64,000 nt of DNA, taken from Schistocephalus solidus. Lineage: Eukaryota > Platyhelminthes > Cestoda > Diphyllobothriidea > Diphyllobothriidae. Shown piece by piece: positions 33,760-44,559 of the stretch. The translations under genes and the position numbers were made by a program. The stretch's first letter is position 1. Each line of letters starts with the position of its first letter. The stretch spans positions 1-64,000 of the forward strand of contig WEDG01004212.1 in assembly GCA_017591395.1 (NCBI GenBank), given 5' to 3'. The notes beneath the pieces are model-generated. The model was not told where the DNA came from. It ran no database searches and was given only the letters and a program-made list of their open reading frames with translations.

Positions 33760-35165
33760 TTCAGATCTGAAGGGAATAAAAAGGAACTAAAAGAGTCAAA
33801 ATATCTAGGATCAGATGAGCTTCCACCCAAGCTTCTGAAAGAACTCGCCAATGAACGTTCCGCACCTCTGTCAGTGCTCTTTCAAAAGTAATTTAACTCC
33901 GGAACACTACCTATCGATTGGAAGCTGACACCTATAACTCTCTTGTTCAAAAGCGGTAGCCGAACATCACTGACAAATTATAGGTCCATAAGCTTGACAT
34001 GCATCCTTGGCAAAGTTATGGAAATGGTCATCAAGAGCGAAGGGTTGAAATTCAAAGAGACTCATAATTTGTTATCAAACTGTCAACACGGGTTCCGAAA
34101 AGGAATATACTGCACGAAAACATTTGGTGCAATCTCTCCAGAGCTGGACCCAAGCACTTGAAGATAGACACGTGGTTCACCTGGCCTTCATTAACTTTTA
34201 AAAGGCCTTCGACACTGTGCCGCACCAGCCACTGTTGTACAAGATAGAAAGAATTGGAATCAGAGGTAAACTCCTCAAGTGAATCGAAAACTTCCTCGTG
34301 AGTCAGCGCCAGGTTGTGTGAATTGGCTCAGAGAGGTCAAGTTCTGCTGTGGTCGAGATTGGAATTCATCGGGGTTCAGTACTAGGGCCAATGCTGTTCC
34401 TAATGTACATGGACAATTGTGTCAGGGATATGGACTGTGAAAAGCAATGTTTGCTGACGACATAAAATCTGTACTGTAATCCAGAGCCCTGCCGACGAAG
34501 GTAAACTACAGAGAAACTTAACTCGGCTGGATGAGTGGTCGAACCATTGGCTTTTGAGGTTCAACGTTGATAAGTGTACAATACTTCGCTTAGACAACCC
34601 ATCTGGATCTGTCGACAGTAGATGCTACTTTATCAACGGTGAAGTCTTACAAGACTTGGAAACCCGAAAGGACCTTGGTGTGCTGATGACCCTGACCTTA
34701 AAACCGTCCTCTCACTGTTCGAAATTGTCAAAAAGCGCAATGGCTGCTTTGCATACCATGTCTTTTTAGATTTCAATGAAGATTTCTTCGTTAAGATTTT
34801 AAACACATTTGTTAAGTTGCATTTGGAATATTTTGTACAAGCCTGCAGACCCTTGACTGTTCAAGATCAGAACGGTCTCGAAAGAGTACAAAAGAGAGCC
34901 ACCAAAATGGCCCAAAAGCTCCTTGCCATAGCCAGCCAACTTAGCGAATCTTTAACTGGTCCCTTTGAGTTATAGGCAAATGTGCGGGGATCTCCTGCAG
35001 ACATTTCGCATTGTGAAGGGATTGGATTGTTGCCAGTAGGTGAGACTGAATGTGTGCAAGTTCTCCTTCTCTATGAGAGTGGTCAAACCATGGAATGCCC
35101 TCCATGTAGACGTTGTGAGGTCACCATCGCTGGAAAGCTTCAAAATGAATCTTGTCAATTTTATT
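33760..35165 (+). pseudogene. LINE E reverse transcriptase and C-terminus
   Basis: Fingers L-T-N-Y-R-S-I-S-L-T-C-I-L at about 33,970, then Q-H-G-F-R-K-G at about 34,087, then F-x-K-A-F-D-T-V-P-H-Q at about 34,195-34,230 with a TAA inside, then R-G-S-V-L-G-P-M-L-F at about 34,373. The active site M-F-A-D-D-I-K-S at about 34,447 has both aspartates but sits in a shifted frame. Thumb R-K-D-L-G-V-L-M (frame 34,554-34,769). C-terminal V-V-K-P-W-N-A-L-H at about 35,080 is in another frame. Confidence 0.82.
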
Positions 35166-35353
35166 TTACAAAATGAGCCGGAGCCTTGAGGAATTTAACT
35201 TCACCCTCGAGACTCACGCACCACTTGTCACCTTTTATGATCACCTTTGAACTTTTGCAATCCACGTGGTTTCTCTTTATACCACACTTAATTTCGCGTT
35301 ACAAATAGGATACTCAAAGGCCCATGCCTATTTTCCTCAATAAATTGAACTGA

Positions 35354-37145
35354 TTTCACCTAAGACGAGGATAGTGAGCTGGATTTACAAGATCTCCCAC
35401 CAATGGTAGCTAGCAACCACATTATACTGCTATTTGAGTATTCCATGTTCTCACAGCCGGACTCACTTAAGCAACTGAAAACGAAAATCTGAGAGGGCAA
35501 TGTCTCCAGCACGCGCACGCAAATATCAACGATACCATGGGCAACCACATTATGGGGCAACTTTGATGAATGCTGGATTACGTTCAACACGCTGATCAAC
35601 ACAATTATTTATCTTAATTGTCCTCTTAAATGAAAACATACAAATAATAGTCCGCTATGGATAAAACATCAATTTCCAATCTCGTTAAAAAGAAGAAATG
35701 AAACGTGGAAGCGATTTCGACTAACGGCAAGTGTCGAACATTTGCAACAATACAAACGAGAATGGGGTGGCTGTAAGCGTGAGGCAAACATATTCCAAAG
35801 GAACTATGAGCTGACCATATTACATAAATGTTAAGCGCATCCCAAGATCCTATACAGTGAGACATGCAATAACCAAAGAAATCATGACCCCATTCCAGAA
35901 TCGTGGTCCCAAAACGGAGTACCGGAGACGAAGGACAAAACGAAAACTTCAGTCCTCTCTAGCTTCATTCAGTCGGTATTCACTCATGAAACATATCCTC
36001 CCCCACTCCCATATCCAGGGCATCTACAAAATTTGGAAACCTAAGCCCTAGAAAATAATATTTACTTCTCACCCACATTAATAAGGCCAGAATTACTGCT
36101 CCTTAGGCCTGCCAAGTCATCCAGTCTAGATAGAAATCAACCACATGCCCTTCGAGAATTGGCCGATGCATGGTGTCGATGATATTCCAAAATTCCATGA
36201 AAGAAACTGAAATATATCTGGAATAGCAAAATGCACTTATATCCCCGATCCCCAAAGCCAGAAAATTACCATCCCATTCGTTTAACCTGCATTTTGTACA
36301 AGGTCACGGAAAAACTTATTGAGAGACATGTGTTGAAGTATCTGGAGTAGAAGAACATATTATCTGCTGCCAAGCATGGCTTTCGCTTTGATCACTCATG
36401 TCTTACGAGTGTTTTTTTACTCGCAGGAAAAATAGAAAAAAGCTATAGATCGATGTCGTCCAGTTGATGTCATTTTCTTCAACTTCATGGAGGCGTTTGA
36501 TAGTGCACCTCATTGGCGACTGTTAAATAAAATTTGGCAATGTGGTATCCAGGTCAACGCTTTCAAGTGGATCGAAAGTTTCCTGTCATGCAGACTGCAA
36601 ACGTGATTGTTGGCATCACAGAATCGGGGTAGGTACCAGTAGAAATTGGTGTACTGCAGGGTTAATTCCTAGGTCCTTTTCTGGGCCTCATTTATATTAA
36701 AGACTGCACTGACAATCTTAACTGTGGTGCCATCATATTTGCAGATTATATGAAAATCTAAAAAAAAACATTAGCCCTGTTGATGACTTGCAGAAACTAC
36801 AGTAAACATGGAAAAATGTGCAGTCTGGTCCAGCAAGTAGCTTTTGACATTTAATATACCCAAATATGTAGTCTTGCGCTTTAACTCTGTAAGAAGACGT
36901 GTCTCCAAACACCAGTACTGCCTACATATAATTCTACTAAAAAATGGATTCGTAAAAAGATCTAGGTACCTGGACAGCTTCAAACCTAATGTCTTCCGAA
37001 CATGCTAAAAGGGCCGTCAAAAATATGACAAACATCTTGCATTGGATCAGGCGTTCTTTCATATCTTTCCTCCCGAACTGTTCAGACGGATCTTTAGTTC
37101 GTTCTTTTTGGAATATGGAAGGCCAACATGGATGCCCTGAGTGTA
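35354..37145 (+). mobile_element. LINE H1: endonuclease end, linker and RT
   Basis: CR1-like fragment beginning with the endonuclease end (S-N-H-I-I-L-L-F-E-Y-S-M-F at about 35,410, where the usual Asp-His pair is Asn-His). The linker follows (N-S-P-L-W-I-K-H-Q-F-P-I at about 35,645; S-F-I-Q-S-V-F-T-H-E at about 35,965). In the RT, M-E-A-F-D-S-A-P-H-W-R-L-L is at about 36,487. The active site is F-A-D-Y, so the second catalytic Asp is Tyr. Sequence stops at about 37,145, before the C-terminus. Many stops. Confidence 0.8.
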
Positions 37146-37640
37146 CCCTAGTAACAATTCGGACGCGAATCGGACGCGAATCATATCCAACCATGACCGC
37201 CTAATTCGGACGCCAATCGGATCCAAAAAATTCGTATCTCATTTTTCAACTGCACAGCAGAACCTCTTTCTCCTTTTGTAGACCCCCTACTATGTAAACG
37301 GTATAAAAACGACCCCCATTACATTCTGATACAATTTTAAACAATGATAAGGTGATCCTCGTAAGACTGAGTAAGTAAGTAACGTATATTTTGTTTAAAA
37401 AAATTTTTAAAATGGAGGTGTACAAAAATAAGTCTGAAATTTGTCTGAAATTGATGTCGCTGGACTAATCCTGAGTCGAGGGACCCTGTAATCCGTCCGC
37501 TGGTTCATTGGAGCAAACAATAATCTTTAAAAGGCTTATTTTAAAAGCATCATAATCAGCTGCAGTTTTTAATGCAGGCAATTTTCGTAGACAATTGTAG
37601 ACAATTTACCTCCCATTAGGTAATACCGCAGGTTTAACGC
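37146..37640. other. unassigned stretch with small tandem repeats
   Basis: An 11-12 bp motif (attcggacgcgaatcgga) is iterated at 37,156-37,182 and recurs at 37,192-37,212. A tataaaaacg run near 37,301 looks TATA-like, but nothing supports it as a promoter. No coding region recognised. Confidence 0.35.
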
Positions 37641-39090
37641 CACTATCCGCAATATACCCACACTGTTAACCCAACACCATCAATCCAATAACTCGTACAC
37701 TCGTGGTTTTCCCAGCCACCGCATAGCTTCCACCAAAAAGCTTGAATCGAGAAGCAAAAATAAGCCAGTGTTAGTAACTTATTCAAAAACCGAATCTGAT
37801 ATAACACTTAAAAACCCCGAGGTAAACAAAACTCTGCAAAACCGGAAATCATTCACAGGTCCAGACCTTACACCTATGCTAAGACGTGAACTTCAGAGCA
37901 AAAACCCACAACTCAAACAATATAGTAATCATACCGTCTCCTCATTGGAACCCCTAGCAAGTAATTCCAATGCTGCCAAGCATATTGCAAAGCTTTTAAT
38001 TCAGTATAACCAAAATAATTAACACCATGTCCCCTTAGCTAAACCTCTGGCAAATATATCTTATTCGTATTCTTACATTCATAAAGCAAAACGATTAACT
38101 GCTACAGTAGTTAGGATAGGAGGTCAGAATCAAACGAAACGAGCACCTCAAAATGCCTCAACCTCACTAGAACCGACTAAAGACCTTGATCTTGGACCTA
38201 GTCACATCACAAATTTAGATAGTGATAAAGGTGTTAGTGCGACAGTCCAAAATGGTCAATCAGTAACAGAAAATATCAACCAAGTAACTCATATAAACTC
38301 TACCACACCAATGTCAAGATCAAAAGGCAACCCGATTAGTCTCCTGGTTAGTATTCCTACACAAAAGATACTATTAAGCACACTATTGCAACCAAAAAGC
38401 CCAAAATGTGTCTATCTCAGAAATATGAGTACTTAAAACTCAGAAAGCTCTCATAAGCCACGAACAAGCTTTTATAATCACATCTCGACTCCCTAACGTA
38501 CTCTAACCTCTCAACCATCATAGCACCTAATGACAGCCAAACCAGTTACATAGGCTGATTGACCTACCAAACATAACCCCTATGCAGCTACAATTACCAC
38601 CTAGATAATCCTCCCCGCAAATGGGGCATAAATTATGCACCTAACCCACTCACCCCACTCTAATACATACACTTTAACCCATAAACTCGAATATCACCAC
38701 ATATGCAACCCATACACTTTAACCCATGCACTCATATCCCACCATGAACATCATACCTTTCAACAGTCATATGATTCCCTTCGTTTAGACCATCAAAAAA
38801 TTAAAACACTTTTAGAAATCAGTTTTTTATACCAGCTTGCCCCTTCCCTTTCCAACATACTAAGTATCGCCCTTATTGATACGAGATCAATAGTACAAAC
38901 AATGCGCCAACTAAGGACATTCGTTGAACCCTATAATCCCGATATAGTTTGTATAACGGAAACATGGGTACATGAATTAACATCGAATGCGTCGCTATTT
39001 GTCCTAAACTATAATTTCTATCGACAGGACCGCATTAATAAACGAGAGGGCTGTTGTATTATATGCATCAAAACTACAATTGCACAACGG
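37641..39090 (+). mobile_element. LINE family J: ORF1-like region and endonuclease start
   Basis: The region from 37,740 to 38,440 reads as an Asn/Ser/Lys/Thr-rich ORF1-like polypeptide with I-S-Y-S-Y-S-Y-I-H-K-A-K near 38,055, reminiscent of S-Y-S-Y-I-A-S-S in LINE B ORF1. It is followed at 38,790-39,085 by an endonuclease N-terminus: D-T-R-S-I-V near 38,880 (usual N-x-R-S), then P-D-I-V-C-I-T-E-T-W-V-H-E and N-F-Y-R-Q-D-R near 39,020. The endonuclease continues at 39,409 after an insertion. Confidence 0.75.
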
Positions 39091-39408
39091 GGTTTTCGTG
39101 TTCCAAACGGAACTTCCATTGGCAAAGCGGGCTTTGCCACAGTAAACTCGAGCAACCGTTCACCGACACACCTTTACCTGGTGCAGAAGAGTGGATGTAT
39201 AACACTGAAGGGAGAACGACTATACCGTGCACCCGTGTAAACCCTTCGCCGTCCTGAACTTAATCATTTAATAAGCTGCAGGTTTTTCTCCTGAAGAACA
39301 CTCTAAAGAATGATCAGGAGTTTTATTCCTTGTCAGCTCGATCCTCTACTGTATACCTCTTTTGACCTTGCCTGTAAACTGGCAATAAATAAATACATAT
39401 ATCCCTGT
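39091..39408 (+). mobile_element. short 5'-truncated LINE B inserted in LINE J
   Basis: The last ~320 bp of LINE B: the ctgcaggtttttctcctgaa block, gatcaggag, gtcagctcgatcctctactg, the ttgaccttgcctgtaaactg block and the gcaataaataaata tail, collinear with 25,690-25,970 and 50,490-50,752. The endonuclease frame of LINE J reads up to its left edge and resumes right after its tail. Confidence 0.85.
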
Positions 39409-39866
39409 CACACAAAAGCATACTAATCGGATGTTTGTACAGTCTTCCCGAATGTAGTAATGATGACACTGGCCTAATAGATACTATATCAAATATTCAA
39501 ACTTAATATAACATAACTGCGGGGGACCTAAACCGTCCAGAAATAAACTGCGTTGAACTATTAGCCCCGACTAAACACGATAAATTGCTATAGTCAATCG
39601 TCCTTTACAACTGGACACAAATAATCAACAAACCAACCCGAGGAAACAACGTGCTAGAAATTATTCTCACAAAGGACATCTGGCCCCTATATACGCATAA
39701 CACCAGCAAGGGATCATAAGGCAATAATATCAATGCTCCCTCTAAACATGAAACTTCCACCTGATTCTGGTTACACTTATATAAATCCAAAAAACTTGGC
39801 ACAGACTACATGAACAACTATCTAAGTTCACTGGATTGGGGTTTGTACCATCTAACATTATCCTAT
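39409..39866 (+). mobile_element. LINE J endonuclease, continuation
   Basis: After the inserted tail the frame resumes with L-I-G-C-L-Y-S-L-P-E-C-S (39,425-39,460), A-G-D-L-N-R-P-E-I-N-C (39,515-39,550, catalytic Asp-Asn pair) and I-N-K-P-T-R-G-N-N-V-L-E-I-I-L (39,628-39,672). These are the second half of the same endonuclease fold. The copy is cut at about 39,866 by the tail of a minus-strand LINE A. Confidence 0.8.
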
Positions 39867-40643
39867 ATTTAGAATTTAGAATTTATATTTGGTTAGCACC
39901 GGGTAGGCACTTTTGAAACAAATATTAGTACCGAAATAAAATTATGACAGTGTGCCGATAAAGTGTACAAATATTTGAGAATTTAGGTAGAACTTGTCCT
40001 GATTGGGCAACAGGTAGCGATGTTTTGAAATTAATTGTGAACTAGAAAATCAGCAGTGAAAAATCTCCTACCTTGAAAATGGAGGTTGATTTGAATAGGC
40101 CTCCATTTTCGAATAGAGGGTACGAGAAAAAACTGCTAGGTAAAATAAGGTAGGGGGGTAGAGTAGGCTAATAATGCAGTAGAATTTTAGAATACGATAA
40201 TGAAACGTAGATATAGTTCGTTCTTGATCACTAAGGCGCATCAAACAAAGTCTCGGGAAATGGCGTCAGTGGACGTGAGGCCTCAGCATCTCAGGATCCA
40301 GAATTGAATTCTGATGATGGTAAGTATCCAGCAAAACGGGAGCATTATTGACTGCGTACGTCCAAATGACTTCCATCGATCGAATGACTGGGGGTATAGG
40401 GAGACATCATGGTTCCCTAAAATCCCGATGGTCCTTTCTCAGAATGAAGGAGAAAGCTGCTAGGAAAAGATGATGAAAATACAAGGTTGACATAATCAGT
40501 GTAAAAATAATTTTGAAATTTCGCTTGAATACTTATAGACTAGCAAACGAACTAATTACAATTGGCAAGTTATTCTCAACAAAGCTATACCTAGAAGCAA
40601 AGAATAGAGAGCGTTTACATGTGGAGGATGCAGGAGGAGGTAT
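39867..40643 (-). mobile_element. LINE A 3' UTR copy
   Basis: Begins with the tttagaatttagaattta tail and follows the 9.42-10.25 kb copy through the agaagcaaagaatagagagcg block to gtggaggatgcaggaggaggtat, where it stops at 40,643 and the 3' end of LINE F begins. No RT is left. It lies exactly at the right edge of LINE J. Confidence 0.85.
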
Positions 40644-41531
40644 ACACGATATTTCCACGATGTCCACCGTATGCTCCACGGAAGGGTGGTGCAGGGATGG
40701 TGACTTGCGCGTGAATTAGTTGTAAGTGATATTAGCCTTGCGCTGCAGCTACGGCACTATCTCCTCCTCCCCACCTGAGCCCGGTGTCATGACAGAGTCA
40801 AGAAGACCAGAGGCTGGAGAGGAAGCAGGTGGTTGGCGCGGCCGGAGCCGCCCCTGGGCGTACCATCACACCTGGCGAGGATCCCACGGAGTGGGAGTGC
40901 CATAAAGGCCACATTAAGAAGGAGCCATTGCAGCCTTACTCTCAGTCCGCCAGTCAGCCACTCCACACAAAACACACATTGGGCTAATCACGCGGTTCGA
41001 TGTATCCCGTCAGTTGGCAACCTTCTAAGACACGGCTTTTAGCGCACCGTGATAGTTCCGAGCACGTCAGATTGTTTATAATGAGAAAAATTCGCTGAGC
41101 TGTCGACCTTACTCTCTCCCCCACCCCCACAGTCAAACAACTGTCCGAGCCGGTCAGTTATCTTATGTGGGAGTGGGCGCACTGGCTGACGGGTCGGCGT
41201 ACCCGTCTTCGCGCGCCACAGCATAACCTGCCCCCCATTACGCACACACTAAGATGTACTTACTCAGGGGATATGGACGATCCATCGCCGTCTGACTCCC
41301 AGTCCACTGGTCAGCCACTGGACACACAGAGCACATACACTGGGCTGATGGCGTGGTTTGTTGTAAGCGTCAGACTGGCAGCCTTCCAAGCCACGGTTTC
41401 TAGGAAACCGTGATATACTTTGGTAAATGGTGATTGTGAGGGTGTTGAATTTGTATAAGTGTAGATAGTGTGCGCTGATGTAGCTTAGCCTCCGGTGGTT
41501 TACCGTAGGTTGCCCTGGAGGCGCTTGTGTC
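40644..41531 (-). other. LINE F 3' UTR
   Basis: The non-coding 3' part of LINE F. Its reverse complement recurs at 61,840-62,580, and shorter parts recur at 62.8-63.6 kb. Shared landmarks include ggatatggacgatccatcgccg, cgcgccagccacctgcgcc and gcatacggtggacatcgt (orientation as in the 62-63 kb copies). A short cgtgtatacctc-like end on the element strand abuts LINE A at 40,643. Confidence 0.75.
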
Positions 41532-42422
41532 TTAAAGGCCCATGTGGTATGTAAATATTCGGGAGCAGTGAAGACAGTGGAGGCGGGCGCGGCGACTGTA
41601 TGTCGGAGCCCCAGGCACGGGTTCACCAGCCTCCGTGCCATGGATTTGCAGGTGACCGACCAGGCCGATGCGTGAGTTGAAGTTGCGGGCGCAGTGTGGG
41701 CAGGAGAAATCGGTAGAGGCTGGGGCGATGTCATTCATGGTAGTGGGGGTGGCAGGGGCGCTAAGAATGGCAGGAGCGGAGGGTGTGCATGGTGTATCAG
41801 TGTTGTCGGCATTGTGGTGAATTTCGCTGTCATGGATGCGCATGTGACCGAATAGGCCCATGCGATGAGTGAATGCGCGAGGACAGTGAGGGCAGTGGAG
41901 GCGACGATCTCTGCTGTGTGATGGTGCTCCAGGCACTGGCTCACCGGTCTCTGTACGATGTATTCGCAAGTGACCGACCAAACCGATGCGTGAGGTGAAT
42001 GTGCGGTCGCATTGAGTACAGCTTAGGAGAGATTCCCCATCGCTGATGGTGGTGGTGGTAGTAGTGAAGGCGAAGGCGGTGGTGGTTGCGGTGGTGGGGG
42101 TAACAGGCGATGAGTAGATGGATGTGGTCTCTATGATGGTGGGAGTAATGGAATTGATGCCAGAAGTGAAGGTGGGGGAGTCAGAAGGAGGGTTGGCAGA
42201 ATTTGACGTAGAAATTGGAATTGTCGGATTGTTGGTGCATTGCGTCCGAAGATGTCCAACCAGGCAGATTCGCGCGCGGAAGATGCGTTGACAGCGCGGG
42301 CATGTTGGCAGGGCCTGGGCATTGGTGGTGTTGGTCCGGGGCGCTGGTGACTTTCGTCCCGCTCTTTTGGCCTTGGCGGCGGCCATCCGGTTGGCCTCAT
42401 ACGTTGCTGAACCAGTCTTCAT
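41532..42422 (-). CDS. C2H2 zinc-finger C-terminal part of LINE F ORF2
   Basis: A 296-aa open frame from ATG 42,422. Residues 1-30 form a basic linker (K-A-K-R-A-G-R-K-S-P). Five zinc-finger units follow. The first is C-x2-C-x12-H-x4-C (a CCHC variant, near residue 40). Three are standard C-x2-C-x12-H-x3-H units (L-V-G-H-L-R-I-H type). The fifth, C-L-H-C-S-R-I-F-T-Y-H-M-G-L, is cut by a frameshift and stop before its histidines. Thr/Pro/Ser-rich spacers separate fingers 1-2 and 3-4. Such fingers probably bind element RNA or target DNA; that is inference. It is the longest open frame in this element. Confidence 0.85.
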   Translation of the reverse strand: MKTGSATYEANRMAAAKAKRAGRKSPAPRTNTTNAQALPTCPRCQRIFRARICLVGHLRTQCTNNPTIPISTSNSANPPSDSPTFTSGINSITPTIIETTSIYSSPVTPTTATTTAFAFTTTTTTISDGESLLSCTQCDRTFTSRIGLVGHLRIHRTETGEPVPGAPSHSRDRRLHCPHCPRAFTHRMGLFGHMRIHDSEIHHNADNTDTPCTPSAPAILSAPATPTTMNDIAPASTDFSCPHCARNFNSRIGLVGHLQIHGTEAGEPVPGAPTYSRRARLHCLHCSRIFTYHMGL

Positions 42423-43910
42423 GGATCTTCCCCATGCTGGTCCATCCTGGGCGAGGTCCTCCAGGTCGACGGGTTGACTTGCAGTTGCTTCAGAGATTTC
42501 TTCAAAGTGTCCTAGTAGAGTTGTTTTAACCCCCCTGTCGGCAAGCCCCCGGAGCGATATCTTCGTAGAAAATTCGTTTGGGTAGTCGCTCGTCGTCCAT
42601 TCTTACCAGGTGGCCGCTCTATCGCAGTTGCACTTACCTTAGCATGGCGTGGAAGCTGAGGATTCTGGTCCGCTCCAGGACTTCAGTGTCCGGGATCCTG
42701 TCTTGCCATCTCAGCTTCAGTATTCTGCGGAGGCAGCTTCCTGGCTTGGTTCGAGTAGACGGTTCAGGTCTCGACTCCGTGAAGGAGTGTCGTCAAGACG
42801 ACGGCCTTGTACATCTTCAGTTTAATGTTCAGGTGGATACCATGGCGATTCCAAACGGAGGCCTGCAGCCGGTCGAAGGCCTGACTGGCTTTGGAGATCC
42901 ATTGGGCAACCTCGTCATCGATTCTCGTGTTGTGTGACAGCGTGCTTCCCAGATAAGCACAGGTTTCCACATTTTTTTGTTGAGCGCCGTTGAAATTGAT
43001 TCCAGGAACATTTTATTCTGCGCTCGGTGGCGGTTGGTGCATGGCTACCGTTTTGGCTGTACTGATTTTTAATCCAAAATCCGTGAAGAGCAAGTCATGA
43101 CCTCTAGTGGTAGACACACGTGTTTAGGCCTGCATATGCCGACTGTTGAGAAGGTGTCCGTCAGTTCTAGAGGCGATGCAGATCCCAGGCTGCTCCTTAC
43201 GGTAGGCGTCCATAAGCATAGCAGAAAACATGAGACTGAACCGAGTGGGGGCCAATACGCAGCCCTGCTTCACTCCGTCGGTCACTGCGAATGCTTCGGA
43301 TGCCGTCCCGTTGTCAGTGATGCGCACCGTCATGAAGCTGACGCACCATGTGCGTGAACCGCTCAGAACAGCCGAATTTCTGGATGACTTTCCACAGTCA
43401 GTCGCGATTCACCGTGTCAAAGGCTTTCGTCAGATCCACGAAGGTAGTGTATAGGTGACTTCGCATCTCCTGGCACTGCTCTTGTAGCTGGTGGGCGGAA
43501 AAGATCATGTCGGTTGTTCTGCGGTGTCGGCGGAAGCCACATTGGCTTTCCGGGAGCAGGGCCTGCTCTAGGTCACCGTTCAGACGATTGATAAGGATAC
43601 GGGCGAAGATTTTCCAGGCGATGTTAAGCAATGAGATGCCTCTGTGATTATCTCAGAGTTGCCGGTTCCCCTTCCGTTTTGTAGAGATGGACGATGGTCG
43701 CGTCTTTGCAATTATGAGGATTTTGTCCTTGGCGCCACATCTCCCGGAAGAGTGTTGTAATTTCTGCCATCAGCCGGGGCCCACCGTGCTTGTAGACTTC
43801 CGGTGGGATTGCGTCGGATCCCGGTGCTTTACCGCTGGAAATCTGCTGCACGGCCCGGATGGTTTCTGGTAGGGAAGGCGGCAGATCCAGGTCCTTTTTC
43901 GTGTCCACTT
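42423..43910 (-). pseudogene. LINE F reverse transcriptase, catalytic core deleted
   Basis: Fingers S-G-K-A-P-G-S-D-A-I-P-P-E-V-Y (frame 43,648-43,908). Palm C-G-F-R-R-H-R-R-T-T-D, F-V-D-L-T-K-A-F-D-T-V-N-R (43,398-43,631) and G-V-K-Q-G-C-V-L-A-P-T (43,124-43,333). The segment that should carry F-A-D-D reads H-D-L-L-F-T-D-F-G-L-K-I at about 43,060-43,100: the catalytic aspartate pair and about 30 following residues appear deleted. The thumb has A-Y-L-G-S-T-L-S (42,764-42,970). Several frameshifts. The region runs into the zinc-finger frame at 42,422. Confidence 0.85.
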
Positions 43911-43974
43911 CAGGGAGCCGGTCAATTTCAGCATCAGAGATGGCTGATGAGCAATTAAGGACACTTCTGAAGTG

Positions 43975-44390
43975 CTCGGACTAGCGCTTCAGAATTTGCG
44001 ATTTCTCTGTTAGCAATGTTGTGGCGTCAGAGCTGAGCAGCGGTGCGGTCCTCTTGATACAAGGACCGTAGATGGCCTTGAGGGCTTTGAAGATGTTTTT
44101 CATTTCACTGCGGTCCGCATACCCATGGATTTTCTCAGCCTTTCGGATCATCCAAGTATTCTGCATCTCCTGCAGGCATTGCTGTACAAAGGTGCCGGCA
44201 TCTGAAGAAGGCTGCTTTGGTGGCGTCAGTCCGAAGGTCCATGTAGGTTTTGTGTAGTCCATTCTTCTCCGCGAGTAAGTTTCTGATTCCGGCGTTATTG
44301 TCGTCAAACCAGTCCTGTTTTGACGGCGTGCGCGTCCAAGGACTTTGAGGGCGTTGGACTGGAGGACATTTTGCAGTTGACACCATCATG
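43975..44390 (-). pseudogene. LINE F endonuclease-RT linker
   Basis: Frames 43,981-44,307 and 44,135-44,389 together give K-Q-D-W-F-D-D-N-N-A-G-I-R-N-L-L-A-E-K-N, R-K-A-E-K-I-H-G-Y-A-D-R, A-I-Y-G-P-C and T-A-P-L-L-S-S-D-A-T-T-L-L-T-E-K. This is the usual linker of RTE-like ORF2 proteins before the RT. A frameshift lies near 44,250-44,280. Confidence 0.8.
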
Positions 44391-44559
44391 TCTCCACGGT
44401 GGCGTTATTATCTGGAGCATGCAGGTTCTCAAGTTTCTGTATTATTTGGTTGCTGAAATCAAAACAGTGAGCAGGCATATTTATTAAAATAGTATTTAAC
44501 TTACCTGGCGGCCTCTTATCATGGGGCCCTCGTCGGGATTTCAGTCAGAGCCTCATCTG

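Larger units (their letters stand above)
32005..35347 (+). mobile_element. LINE family E (CR1-like), nearly complete, decayed
   Basis: Runs from ORF1 C-terminus (R-P-Q-P-L-E-I-M-L-E-S-N-D-Y and L-I-L-E-I-K-S-R-L-K) through endonuclease and RT to a 3' end with aataaattgaactgatttc, the same ACTGA-type tail as families C and D. Many stops and shifts. It is sister to C and D by motif content (F-x-K-A-F-D-T-V-P-H-Q, F-A-D-D-I-K). Its C-terminal segment T-S-P-S-L-E-S-F-K-M-N-L-V-N is closely matched at about 46.18 kb. Confidence 0.85.

Noticed and set aside
37295..37312. TATA box (tataaaaac)
   Set aside because: A single AT-rich word with no downstream gene or start-site evidence.
42215..42529. 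104-codon plus-strand frame opposite the zinc-finger region
   Set aside because: It is the complement of a clear protein-coding frame in a GC-rich element. No motif of its own.
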